A DNA stretch of 64,000 nt from Cellulomonas wangleii (lineage in GTDB: Bacteria > Actinomycetota > Actinomycetes > Actinomycetales > Cellulomonadaceae), in the NCBI RefSeq assembly GCF_018388445.1, contig NZ_CP074405.1:2232001-2296000 (forward strand). The letters run 5' to 3'. Position numbers and translations under genes: made by a program. The stretch's first letter is position 1. Each line of letters begins with the position of its first letter. The notes under the pieces were generated by a model. That model was given only the letters and a program-made list of their open reading frames with translations, searched no databases and had not been told where the DNA came from. Positions 27,036 through 35,256 of the stretch are shown piece by piece.

Positions 27036-27190
27036 CGCAGACCTCGAGCCCTGTCGCGACGAATGCGCCCGCGGCGACCACGGCGATGAGACCCAGCGTG
27101 ATCCACGCCCACGGGCGGGTTCGGGTCCGCGGAGGGAGCGGGGCGACCACCGGCTCGTACCTGCGGGTGGGACACGAGGTGCGCGCTTCC
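27036..27190 (-). pseudogene. Remnant of a small membrane-anchored protein
   Basis: On the minus strand this stretch encodes RRYEPVVAPLPPRTRTRPWA followed by one good transmembrane segment (WITLGLIAVVAAGAFVATG), a common N-terminus of actinobacterial membrane proteins. A GTG in another frame just upstream would give VSHPQ and needs one frameshift to join. Past the membrane segment the frame has no recognisable sequence and runs into the end of the Fic-like gene on the other strand. Judged a truncated remnant; no gene is seen on the plus strand between 27029 and 27295. Confidence 0.4.
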
Positions 27191-27295
27191 GCTTCGGAGT
27201 GCTCCGCGCACGGCGGCACCGCGCGGATGCTCGAGGCACGAAGTCGCCAGCGCGGAGCCGTGGACGAGGTTCGGCAGTGCGTCGACACTGTCCGC

Positions 27296-27919
27296 ATGCT
27301 CGTGCTGCCGACGCCCGCCCCGACGTTCGGTGGCGTCCGCCTGCGGGCGTTCGGACCCCGCGACGTCGGGATGGTCCAGGACCTCTCCACGGACCCGTAC
27401 ACGCCCCTGACCGGCACGCTGGTGGCCGATGCCACGGCCGCGCAGGCCCAGGAGTGGATCGACCGGCAGCACGAACGCCTGGTCACGGGTGCCGGGTACT
27501 CGTTCTGCGTCGCCGACGCCGCCGACGACCGCGCCCTCGGGCAGGTCGGGCTGTGGCTCGCCGACATCGAGCACGGGCGCGCGACCGCCGGGTACGGCGT
27601 CGCACCGACCGAACGCGGCCGAGGCGTCGCGGCGCGTGCTCTGACGGCGGTCACCGCGTTCGCGTGGACCATCCCCGAGCTGCACCGCATCGAGCTCCTC
27701 ATCGAGCCGTGGAACGTGGCGTCCACCCGCACCGCCGAGAACGCCGGCTACGAACGCGAAGGGCTGCTGCGCAGCCGGCAGGTGATCGGCGGGCGACGGG
27801 TGGACATGCTGCTGTACTCCGCGATCCGACCATCGATCGCCACCATGCGGATGCTGCGTGCGCGTCAGCAGCAGGGTCGCCCGGCTCCGGACACACTCGC
27901 CCGCAAGCACCGACCGTGA
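27296..27919 (+). CDS. GNAT family N-acetyltransferase (RimJ/RimL-like)
   Basis: A 207-residue acetyltransferase of the RimJ/RimL type. It opens with the usual VRLRAFGPRDVGMVQDLSTD. The acetyl-CoA loop is GYGVAPTERGRGVAARAL, and HRIELLIEPWNVASTRTAEN plus GYEREGLLRS complete the family pattern. The ATG at 27296 begins the conserved domain; longer upstream frames run through the remnant region. The acceptor is unknown. Members of this group acetylate ribosomal or other protein N-termini and small amines. Beside HepT/MntA it could be an accessory gene of the island, but no partner is evident. Confidence 0.85.
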   Translation: MLVLPTPAPTFGGVRLRAFGPRDVGMVQDLSTDPYTPLTGTLVADATAAQAQEWIDRQHERLVTGAGYSFCVADAADDRALGQVGLWLADIEHGRATAGYGVAPTERGRGVAARALTAVTAFAWTIPELHRIELLIEPWNVASTRTAENAGYEREGLLRSRQVIGGRRVDMLLYSAIRPSIATMRMLRARQQQGRPAPDTLARKHRP

Positions 27920-27974
27920 GGGACATCCGCCCTCACTGAGGCGACCAGTTGTCGACCCACCCGGTCGGGCACGT

Positions 27975-28313
27975 TCAGCCGAGCGAGTCCTGGACCCTGG
28001 TCAGCTGGACCAGCAGAGCCGGGATCACGTCATGCGCCGTCGAGACGAGAACGTCGGTGTCGGTCGACCAGTACCCGTGCACGATCCGGTTGCGCAGTCC
28101 CGCGGCGCGGCGCCACGGCACATCTGGATGCCGTTCCCGCGTCTCCTGGGAGACCTGCTTCGCCGCCTCTCCGAGGACGGTGAAGTTCCACAGCAGCGCC
28201 TCACGCACCGTCGCGTCCTGGTCGACGGCGTGCGCGTCACGGTCGGCGCTCAACGTGACGATGCGTGTCGCGGCGTCGATCATCTCGGCGACGAACAGCA
28301 CGTCAGGACGCAT
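27975..28313 (-). CDS. hepT: HepT-like ribonuclease toxin (DUF86)
   Basis: A 112-residue HEPN-domain toxin of the HepT/DUF86 family. The catalytic RX4HXY motif is intact as LRNRIVHGYW (Arg 74, His 79, Tyr 81), and the helical HEPN scaffold is seen in REALLWNFTVLGEAAKQVSQ. HepT is an RNase neutralised by its MntA partner, which adds AMP to the Tyr of this motif. The ATG at 28313 overlaps the end of mntA by 11 nt, so the pair is cotranscribed, antitoxin first. Likely a complete, functional toxin-antitoxin module. Confidence 0.88.
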   Translation of the reverse strand: MRPDVLFVAEMIDAATRIVTLSADRDAHAVDQDATVREALLWNFTVLGEAAKQVSQETRERHPDVPWRRAAGLRNRIVHGYWSTDTDVLVSTAHDVIPALLVQLTRVQDSLG

Positions 28314-28599
28314 AGAGCGCCCGAGCCTCTGTCTCGATTCGCTCACGCAGCAGCGGGTGCACCGCCCTGCGTGAGACGAGGTCCACCGGACGTCCGAGGA
28401 TCTCCGACATCTCCTCCGCGGCATCGATGATCTCCCAGGTCACATGCCGCCCGGGGAGCAGGTCGTAGAGCACGTCGATGTCGGAGTCCGCGCGCTCCTC
28501 GCCACGAGCTACCGACCCGAAGACGTCGAGCCTGGCGAACCCGAATCTCGCGCACAGGTCGACCAGCGCGCGGTACTGGCGCTCGTCGACGTGGATCAT
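28303..28599 (-). CDS. mntA: MntA-like nucleotidyltransferase antitoxin
   Basis: A 98-residue minimal nucleotidyltransferase. The motif GSVARGEERADSDIDVLYD (residues 28-46) contains the GS and the DxD pair (Asp 40, Asp 42) that define the MNT fold and bind Mg-ATP. MntA AMPylates and so silences HepT. The gene precedes and overlaps hepT. A TAGCCT hexamer lies 6 nt before its ATG (leaderless-type promoter). Divergent from the RHH/Doc module, 141 bp between starts. Confidence 0.87.
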   Translation of the reverse strand: MIHVDERQYRALVDLCARFGFARLDVFGSVARGEERADSDIDVLYDLLPGRHVTWEIIDAAEEMSEILGRPVDLVSRRAVHPLLRERIETEARALYAS

Positions 28600-28712
28600 G
28601 GCGACAGGCTAGTCGTCAGCCAGCCGCGGCGGCAGGTCCGTGCACGCAACCCCACCGAGCCCGCCAAGGCGATCAGTTGCAGATACACCCTCGCGGCCTG
28701 CGTCGCCGGCGT

Positions 28713-28732
28713 CTGATACCGCGGCTGATACC
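28713..28732 (+). promoter_or_regulatory. Direct repeat at the RHH/Doc promoter
   Basis: CTGATACC occurs twice, four bases apart (28713-28720 and 28725-28732), just before the antitoxin ATG at 28741; the second copy overlaps a possible -10 (TACCTT). Paired short repeats at this place are typical operators for ribbon-helix-helix antitoxins. Confidence 0.45.
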
Positions 28733-28740
28733 TTGGCCGT

Positions 28741-28944
28741 ATGGCAATGACTCTTCGACTCGACACGGCCGAGACAGAGGCCCTGAGGCGCCGCGCGGAG
28801 GTCGAGCACCGTTCGATGCAGGACGTAGCCCGTCAAGCCGTTCGCGACTACATCGAGCGCACCTCACGAGAGGACCTCGTCAACGCCGTGATGGACAGCG
28901 AGCTCCCCCGTTACGCAGAGGCGCTCGAGCGACTCGGTCGATGA
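28741..28944 (+). CDS. Ribbon-helix-helix antitoxin
   Basis: A 67-residue protein of the ribbon-helix-helix (CopG/Arc-like) type. A short beta strand MAMTLRLDTAETEALR is followed by two helices (RRRAEVEHRSMQDVARQAVR, then DYIERTSRE) and an acidic C-terminal tail that would bind the toxin. Its stop overlaps the Doc start as ATGA. Expected to bind its own promoter at the CTGATACC repeats and to neutralise the coupled Doc. Confidence 0.85.
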   Translation: MAMTLRLDTAETEALRRRAEVEHRSMQDVARQAVRDYIERTSREDLVNAVMDSELPRYAEALERLGR

Positions 28945-29315
28945 TCTACCTCACCGCCGAAGAGCTGCTCGTCGTCGCGCGGCGCGTCGTCGGCGATCTG
29001 GTCGTGCGTGACATCGGCCTCGTGGAGTCGGCAGCCGCACGACCACGGACTCAGATCGGCGGGACCGACGCCTACCCCGACCTCCTCGCCAAGGCCGCAG
29101 CGCTCCTTCATTCACTGACCCGAAACCACGCACTTCTGGACGGGAACAAGAGGCTGGCACTCGCAGGCACGATCGTGTTCCTCGGCGTCAACGGCACACG
29201 ACTCGTCGCCACGAACGACGACGCCTACGACCTCATCATGGATGTCGCTGCCGGCCGGGTGGACGACGTCGAGAGCATCCGCGAGCGCCTCGCACACCTC
29301 ACCGAAGCCTGGTGA
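28941..29315 (+). CDS. doc: Doc-family Fic toxin
   Basis: A 124-residue death-on-curing protein. The Doc form of the Fic motif is intact as RNHALLDGNKRLAL (His 63, Asp 67, Asn 69, Lys 70, Arg 71). Doc phosphorylates EF-Tu and stops translation. The N-terminus MIYLTAEELL and the segment IGGTDAYPDLLAKAAALLHS match the family. Translationally coupled to the RHH antitoxin. In contrast to the Fic-like protein 2 kb upstream, the catalytic residues are all present, so this module is probably active. Confidence 0.9.
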   Translation: MIYLTAEELLVVARRVVGDLVVRDIGLVESAAARPRTQIGGTDAYPDLLAKAAALLHSLTRNHALLDGNKRLALAGTIVFLGVNGTRLVATNDDAYDLIMDVAAGRVDDVESIRERLAHLTEAW

Positions 29316-29504
29316 GCGCAGCAGCACCGACTCTGCCAAGGCGATACCGGTGTGTCCCGCGGGCAGGGCTGCTCGCTCGACAGCACCCTGAGCCCCGGAC
29401 GCGGTCGCGAATGGGGCAGCTGTCCGACCCGCAGCCGGTCCAGCGCGCAGAGGTCGTCGCATGCTTGCCCACGGAGCACGTCGCAAAGCTCACTTGTCGA
29501 GGTG

Positions 29505-29731
29505 GACAACGAGCTGATCGTGCTCCACAGCGCCTTTCGCCACGGTGTCCCGGAGGGTCGATGAGGCACGCGCTGGAGAACCACGTCGACCTGTTCGACG
29601 TGGGCGACGGGATGACGATGGTCATCGGTCCGGACCACAGCGGTGGTCTCATCGAGGTCGGTGTCGTCGAGCGGTACGGCGACCTCCACGTGGTGCACGC
29701 GATGCCCGCTCGCTCGACGTTCCTGAGGTGA
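29505..29731 (+). pseudogene. Small toxin-like protein with probable frameshift
   Basis: Two adjacent frames fit together as one small protein: VDNELIVLHSAFRHGVPEGR from a GTG at 29505, then MRHALENHVDLFDVGDGMTM, VIGPDHSGGLIEVGVV and VVHAMPAR up to 29731. The first frame stops at 29564 just where the second has an ATG (29561). The continuation resembles small actinobacterial toxins that pair with an antitoxin as here. The downstream piece alone could still be translated (56 residues, 29561-29731). Either the ancestral gene has lost one base or the gene is only the shorter ORF. The 189 bp before it show no gene. Confidence 0.5.
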
Positions 29732-30009
29732 TGCCCATGCCCCGCTCCTTGGAGGAGATCGTGGCTCAGGCCGACGACCTGGCCGACACGTTCGAGGAGT
29801 ACGAGCCGCGCCCGGAGGACCGGGACACCGTCTCGCCGGTCACGCAGATGCGGCTCGCTGCGCTCAAGCGCGCAGCTGCCGAGCGTGAGATCGCGGAGGC
29901 CGTCGCCGCGGCGCGGGAGTCGCACACCCCGTGGAAGGTCATCGGCGCCGCGGTCGGCACGAGCGGCGAGGCCGCACGGCAACGGTACGGACGGAAGCAC
30001 GCCTCCTGA
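29731..30009 (+). CDS. Candidate antitoxin with helix-turn-helix-like C-terminus
   Basis: A 92-residue protein whose ATG overlaps the preceding stop by one base (TGATG), so the two are coupled. The N-terminal half is helical and acidic (SLEEIVAQADDLADTFEEYE). The C-terminal half has an alanine-rich helix followed by WKVIGAAVGTSGEAARQRYG, which resembles a helix-turn-helix of the kind that recognises DNA. The layout (small putative toxin then DNA-binding protein) suggests a toxin-antitoxin pair; the family is not one I can name. Confidence 0.6.
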   Translation: MPMPRSLEEIVAQADDLADTFEEYEPRPEDRDTVSPVTQMRLAALKRAAAEREIAEAVAAARESHTPWKVIGAAVGTSGEAARQRYGRKHAS

Positions 30010-30045
30010 CAGGATCCGCTCGACGCTGACTGGATCAGCTCGACG
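30006..30045. repeat. Two tandem 20-bp units
   Basis: CTGACAGGATCCGCTCGACG (30006-30025) is followed directly by CTGACTGGATCAGCTCGACG (30026-30045), two differences. It straddles the stop of the antitoxin-like gene and ends 30 bp before the dnaE2 stop, at the right edge of the accessory block. Confidence 0.8.
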
Positions 30046-30074
30046 CAGGGCGGTCACCGGCCGCAGGCGCGGTC

Positions 30075-33000
30075 CTACTGGAAGTCCCGCGACCTGCTCC
30101 GCACCTTCAACGACAACGGACTGAGGTGCTCCGCGACGAGGTTGGTCGCCCCGTCCGCCTTCTCCAGCCGCCCCCGCACGACCATCGCCTTCGCCGTCCG
30201 GGCCGTCCGCCGGAACCTCTGCCACAGCCCGGCGGAGCACACGATGTTGAGCAGCCCGGTCTCGTCCTCCAGGGACAGGAAGGTCACTCCCCCGGCTGTG
30301 CCCGGGCGTTGGCGGTGCGTGACGACGCCGGCGACGGCGATGCGGCGGCCCTCCTCGGTGCGGAACGCCTGCTCGACGCGCAGCACACCGGCCTCGTCCA
30401 GACCCTCGCGGACGAACTGCGTCGGGTAGGAGTCGACCGACACCCCCGTCGCCCACACGTCGGCGGTCGCGACCTCGACGTCCGACAGCCCCGGCAGCGT
30501 CGGGGCCTTCACACCGACGGCCACCCCGGGCAGCGTGTCCGGTCCCTCCTGCGCGAGCGCACCCGCTGCCCACAGCCCCGCCCGCCGGTCCACCCCGAGG
30601 GAGTCCAGCGCACCGGCCGTCGCGAGCGCCTCGAGCTGCGCGGTGGTGAGCTGCACACGCTGCACCAGGTCGTGCAGGTCGGCGAACGGGCCGCGCGCGG
30701 TGCGCGCGTCGACGAGGGCACGCGCGACGTCCTCGCCGATGGTCCGCACCTGCGTCAGCCCCTGCCGCACCGCCAGCGAGCGCACCGACCCCTCGCCCGT
30801 GCGCACCCCCACGGGCCGGGTCGGACCGGTGCCGCTGGGCTGCGCCACCAGGCGCGGCTCACCGCCGGGCGGTGTCGGGCCCACCCGCTCGACGACCGCC
30901 AGCACGTCGGACGCCTGCACGTCCGGACGCAGCACGTCGATGCCGTGCCGTCGCGCGTCGGCAGCGAGCGACTGCGGCGAGTAGAAGCCCATGGGCTGCG
31001 CCGCGAGCAGGCCGGCGTAGAACGCGGCCGGGTGGTGCACCTTGAGCCACGAGCTCGCGTACACGAGGAACGCGAACGAGTACGCGTGCGACTCGGGGAA
31101 CCCGAAGTCCGCGAACGCCTTGAGCTTGTCGAAGATCTCCTCGCGCACCTTCGGCCCGATGCCCTTGGCCGCCATGCCGTCCATGAGCCGCGCCCGCATC
31201 GCCTCCATGCGCTCGACGGACCGCTTCGACCCCATGGCGCGGCGCAGCTGGTCGGCCTCGGCGGGCGTGAAGTCCGCGACGTCGATGGCCATCTGCATGA
31301 GCTGCTCCTGGAACAGCGGCACACCGAGGGTCTTGCTCAGCGACTTCTCCAGCGACGGGTGCAGGTACGTGACCTTCTGCCGGCCCTGGGCGCGCTCGAT
31401 GTACGGGTGCACCGACCCGCCCTGGATCGGCCCGGGCCGGATGAGCGCGACCTCCACCACGATGTCGTAGAACTTCTGCGGCCGCAGCCGCGGCAGCGTC
31501 CCCATCTGCGCACGGGACTCCACCTGGAACACGCCCACGGTGTCGGCGGCGGACAGCAGCTCGTACACCGCCGGGTCCTCGTGCGGCAGCCCGTGCAGGT
31601 CGAGCACGACGCCCTCGTGCTTCTCGACCTCGGTGAACGCCAGCCGCAGCGCGGTGAGCATGCCCAGGCCCAGCAGGTCGAACTTCACCAGGCCGGCGTC
31701 GGCGCAGTCCTCTTTGTCCCACTGCAGGACCGTGCGGCCCTCCATGCGCGCCCACTCCACCGGGCACACCTCGATGACCGGCCGGTCGCACATCACCATG
31801 CCGCCGGAGTGGATGCCCAGGTGCCGCGGCAGCCGCAGGAACCGCTCGGCCAGGTCGATGACGTGCTCGGGGATGTCCTCGGTGTCCGCCGCGGCCGGCG
31901 GCAGGTGCGCCGGGACGACGTCGTGGTTGTCAGCGGTCGGACGCCCCGGCGTCTCCGGCGCCACCGGCCCGGAGCGCGTCAGGTGCCACCACGGGCTGGG
32001 CTTCTCCTGCCCGCGCAGGCTCCCCCACCGCTCGATCGACGAGCTCCACGCGTCCTGCTGCCCCGCGTCGTACCCCAGCGCCCGGGCAGCGTCGCGCACC
32101 GCCGAGCGCGGCCGGTAGGAGATGACGTTGGCGACCTGCGCGGCGTGCGTGCGCCCGTGCATGGCGTAGACGTGCTGGATGACCTCCTCACGGCGCGCGG
32201 ACTCGATGTCGACGTCGATGTCCGGCGGGCCGTCGCGCTCCGGGGCGAGGAACCGCTCGAACAGCAGGCCGTGCTTCACGGGGTCGACCGCGGTGACGCG
32301 CAGCACGTAGCAGACCGCGGAGTTGGCCGCCGAGCCGCGCCCCTGCGCCATGATCCCGTTGCGACGGCAGAAGTCGACCAGCTCGTAGACCACGAGGAAG
32401 TAGCCGCAGAACCCGAGGTCCTCGATGACGCGCAGCTCGTGCTGCAGCTGCGCGTACGCACCGGGCACGCGCTCAGCCTCCGGCGGCCCGTACAGCTCGA
32501 GCGCGCCGCGGCGCACGAGCTCGCGCAGCCACGTCGCCTCGGTGTGCCCGTCCGGCACGGGGTACGGCGGCAGGCTCGGGGCGACGAGCGACAGGTCGAA
32601 CGCGCACTCGGCGGCCAGATCCGCGGCCGTGCTCACGGCGCTGGGGTGCCGGCGGTGCAGGTAGAGCATCTCGGTCGCCGACCGCAGGTGGGCGACGGGA
32701 GCGCCGGGCAGCCACCCGTCGAGGTCGTCGAGGGAGGACCGCGCACGCACGGCCGCCAGCGCCTGCGCCAGGTCCACGTCGCGCTCGGTGGCGTAGTGGA
32801 CGTTGCCGGTCGCGACCAGCGGCAGGTTCGCCTCGCTCGCCAGGGCGGCGAGCGCGTCCGCGCGGTCGGTGTCGTACGCGTCACCGTGCACCGTGGTCTC
32901 GACGGCCACGTTGTCGCGCCCGAACAGCGCGACGAGCCGGTCGAGCTCGCGGCGCGCGGACTCCAGCCCGCCGGGAGCCACCCCGAGCACGCCCGACGGG

Positions 33001-33560
33001 TCACCGCCCGCGAGCGCGCGCCGCACCGCGCCCTTGCGGCACCCGGTCAGCACGAGCCACTGCCCGGCAGCCGCCTGCGCCAGCTCCTCCAGGTGGTACT
33101 CCGCGGCGCCCTTGCGGCCGGTGCGCAGGTGCCCCTCGGCGATCGCGCGCGACAGCGCCCGGTACCCGTCGGGCCCGCGCGCGAGCACCAGCAGGTGGCT
33201 CGCACGGGGGTCGGGGACGCCGGTCGGCGCGTCGAGCACCGGCGGCCCCGGCGTGGGGCGCTTCTCGCGCGGGTGCCGGCGGGGATCGGGCGCGGGAAGG
33301 TGCAGCTCGGCGCCGAACACCGTGGGCAGCCCGACGGCTCGCGCCGCCTGCGCGAACCGCACGACGCCGTACAGGCCGTCGTGGTCGGTCAGCGCCAAGG
33401 CGCTCTGCCCCAGCCGGGCGGCCTCGGCGGCGAGCTCCTCGGGCTGGCTGGCACCGTCGAGGAAGCTGAAGGCGGAGTGCGCGTGCAGCTCGGCGTACCG
33501 CGGGGGCCAGTCCGTGCGGGCCTCGTGCACGCCCCGCCCCCGGACGCGGCGCTCAGTCAT
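30075..33560 (-). CDS. dnaE2: Error-prone DNA polymerase DnaE2
   Basis: A 1161-residue C-family polymerase of the DnaE2 (ImuC) type, which does SOS mutagenic lesion bypass with ImuA' and ImuB. The PHP domain begins YAELHAHSAFSFLDGAS. The polymerase active site includes GSAANSAVCYVLRVTAVDP and the acidic PPDIDVDIES. Helix-hairpin-helix and OB-fold (GVTFLSLEDETGLLNIVCS) domains follow. The clamp-binding motif found in DnaE1 is not obvious at the end, as expected for DnaE2. Start overlaps the imuB stop by 8 bp. Third gene of the LexA-controlled cassette. Confidence 0.96.
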   Translation of the reverse strand: MTERRVRGRGVHEARTDWPPRYAELHAHSAFSFLDGASQPEELAAEAARLGQSALALTDHDGLYGVVRFAQAARAVGLPTVFGAELHLPAPDPRRHPREKRPTPGPPVLDAPTGVPDPRASHLLVLARGPDGYRALSRAIAEGHLRTGRKGAAEYHLEELAQAAAGQWLVLTGCRKGAVRRALAGGDPSGVLGVAPGGLESARRELDRLVALFGRDNVAVETTVHGDAYDTDRADALAALASEANLPLVATGNVHYATERDVDLAQALAAVRARSSLDDLDGWLPGAPVAHLRSATEMLYLHRRHPSAVSTAADLAAECAFDLSLVAPSLPPYPVPDGHTEATWLRELVRRGALELYGPPEAERVPGAYAQLQHELRVIEDLGFCGYFLVVYELVDFCRRNGIMAQGRGSAANSAVCYVLRVTAVDPVKHGLLFERFLAPERDGPPDIDVDIESARREEVIQHVYAMHGRTHAAQVANVISYRPRSAVRDAARALGYDAGQQDAWSSSIERWGSLRGQEKPSPWWHLTRSGPVAPETPGRPTADNHDVVPAHLPPAAADTEDIPEHVIDLAERFLRLPRHLGIHSGGMVMCDRPVIEVCPVEWARMEGRTVLQWDKEDCADAGLVKFDLLGLGMLTALRLAFTEVEKHEGVVLDLHGLPHEDPAVYELLSAADTVGVFQVESRAQMGTLPRLRPQKFYDIVVEVALIRPGPIQGGSVHPYIERAQGRQKVTYLHPSLEKSLSKTLGVPLFQEQLMQMAIDVADFTPAEADQLRRAMGSKRSVERMEAMRARLMDGMAAKGIGPKVREEIFDKLKAFADFGFPESHAYSFAFLVYASSWLKVHHPAAFYAGLLAAQPMGFYSPQSLAADARRHGIDVLRPDVQASDVLAVVERVGPTPPGGEPRLVAQPSGTGPTRPVGVRTGEGSVRSLAVRQGLTQVRTIGEDVARALVDARTARGPFADLHDLVQRVQLTTAQLEALATAGALDSLGVDRRAGLWAAGALAQEGPDTLPGVAVGVKAPTLPGLSDVEVATADVWATGVSVDSYPTQFVREGLDEAGVLRVEQAFRTEEGRRIAVAGVVTHRQRPGTAGGVTFLSLEDETGLLNIVCSAGLWQRFRRTARTAKAMVVRGRLEKADGATNLVAEHLSPLSLKVRSRSRDFQ

Positions 33561-35256
33561 AGTCGGCCTCGCAGGTCCAGACCCCGTCGGTGTGCGTGAG
33601 CAGCACGGCTCCCCCGTCGTCGAACGCGACCTGCAGGTGGCCGCGGACCTGCGGTGCGGCGCCGGGGTGCGTCCACCAGCGGTCGGACAGCAGCCACGGC
33701 CCGGCCCACCCGGCGACGGCCCGCGCCCGGTCGCCGCCGTCGACGTCGGACCACACCGCGCGCACGGTGGTGGGCCGCCCGCTCAACCGGCCGCGTCGGT
33801 CGATCCGCACGGGTGCGCCGTCGACGTCCCGCACCTCGACGCGCACGGGGTCGACCAGCACGGTCGCCGGCGCCGGGTCCGGCAGCCTGCCCGGCCAGGG
33901 ACGGTCGAGCGGCCGCGGTGGGTCGCTCTGCTCGCCCCAGGGCCGCACGTGCACCTGGTCGCGCACGTCACGCCCGCCCTGCAGGGTCACGGTGAGGACC
34001 CCCTGCCCGCCGACGATGCTCTGCGCACGCTCCAGCGCCCGGTGCGCGCGCAGGTCACCGCCCGACGGGCCGCCCCACAGCTGCGTGGCCTCGGCACCCG
34101 CGGGGGCGACGTCGAGCGCCGTGAGCGTGAGGCGGACCAGCGCGACGGGGGCGACGTCGTCCTCGTCGCCGGGCGCCCGCACGTCGACCGGCCGGCGCCC
34201 GGACCCGACGCCCCGCTCCTGCTCCCACACCTCGCGCCGCCGGTCCCGCGCCGTGGCGACCGCCGACGCGGTGAGCCACCCGTCGAGCTGCCAGCGGATC
34301 CGGTCGGTGATGCGGGCGGCGGCGAGCGCACCCCACCCGCCCAGGTCGGTGCGCCACGTGCGGACCAGCTCGGTGCCGTCGTCGGTGCGTGCCGCGACCT
34401 GCAGCCGCCCGCACGTCACGGACCGCGCGACGAGGTCGGCGTGCAGCTCCTCTGCCAGGCGCCGCCCGGCGAACGTCGCGGTGTCGACGCGGTCGACCGG
34501 CGGGTCGAGGTCGACGCTCACCTCCAGGTCCGCCTCGGGGCGACGCCGCGCGGGCGGCCGCTCGTCCAGGCCGCGGGCGAGCGTGCGCGCCCACGTGCCG
34601 AGGCGCCCGAACCGCGCGTGCACGTCCGGTGCCGGCAGCGCCGCGAACGCGCCCAGCGTGCGCAGGCCGAGGCGGTGCAGCAGGTCGACCAGCCGCATCA
34701 CCTCGGCGGCCTGCTCGGGCGTGGTGGTCGCGTGCACGAGCTCGGTGACGCCGTGCGGTGCGAGGAACACCGCCGACACCCCGGGCTCGACGACGGCCCC
34801 GGTGCGCGCGGCCAGCACGGCGGCGAGCAGCCCGTCGGCCGTCCCGACGCCGCACTCGTGGCCCGTGGCGCGGGCGACCGCGTCGACGATCCGCTCCGCG
34901 AGCGCCTCCTCCGACCCGTGGTACCGCGACGCACCGCCGGCGGGCAGCAGGAGCAGGCCGGGACGCGCGACCTCGACGCCGGCGACGACCGTCTCGGTCG
35001 CCGCGGCGACCGGCTCGAACAGCCGCACGTCGCGCGCGTCGTCCGCGGGCAGCAGCACCAGCTCGGGGCTCACCCCCTGCGCCTGGCGTCGTCGCATGCC
35101 CCGCCGCACCCCGTCGGCGCGGGCGAGCGCCGACACGGCGGTGACCCGTCGCCCGTCGTGCACGGCGGCAGGCAGGTCGAGGGGAACCTCGTCGGCGGTC
35201 ATCGCCGCGACCACGGGCCAGTCGGGCACCCACACGACCGTCGTCCGCGTGCTCAT
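33553..35256 (-). CDS. imuB: ImuB, inactive Y-family polymerase adaptor
   Basis: A 567-residue Y-family homologue that lacks the catalytic acids: the N-terminal strand reads VVWVPDWPVVAA where an active enzyme has DxDxFFAxVE. It works as the scaffold that links DnaE2 to the beta clamp and to the RecA-like partner. The palm/fingers, the thumb HhH (LLHRLGLRTLGAFAALPAPD) and the little finger are recognisable, with a long C-terminal region (about 370-567) for protein contacts. Coupled to imuA by an ATGA overlap and to dnaE2 by 8 bp. Confidence 0.93.
   Translation of the reverse strand: MSTRTTVVWVPDWPVVAAMTADEVPLDLPAAVHDGRRVTAVSALARADGVRRGMRRRQAQGVSPELVLLPADDARDVRLFEPVAAATETVVAGVEVARPGLLLLPAGGASRYHGSEEALAERIVDAVARATGHECGVGTADGLLAAVLAARTGAVVEPGVSAVFLAPHGVTELVHATTTPEQAAEVMRLVDLLHRLGLRTLGAFAALPAPDVHARFGRLGTWARTLARGLDERPPARRRPEADLEVSVDLDPPVDRVDTATFAGRRLAEELHADLVARSVTCGRLQVAARTDDGTELVRTWRTDLGGWGALAAARITDRIRWQLDGWLTASAVATARDRRREVWEQERGVGSGRRPVDVRAPGDEDDVAPVALVRLTLTALDVAPAGAEATQLWGGPSGGDLRAHRALERAQSIVGGQGVLTVTLQGGRDVRDQVHVRPWGEQSDPPRPLDRPWPGRLPDPAPATVLVDPVRVEVRDVDGAPVRIDRRGRLSGRPTTVRAVWSDVDGGDRARAVAGWAGPWLLSDRWWTHPGAAPQVRGHLQVAFDDGGAVLLTHTDGVWTCEADYD

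Noticed and set aside
29316..29504. Possible gene between doc and the small toxin-like ORF
   Set aside because: No frame gives a recognisable or compositionally protein-like product.
30126..33599. A 1157-codon open frame on the plus strand opposite dnaE2
   Set aside because: It is the antisense shadow of a well-recognised gene in high-GC DNA; the translation is Arg/Gly/His/Val low complexity and matches no family. Similar long shadows opposite sigA, parE, the jet operon and the ABC exporters were left out for the same reason.
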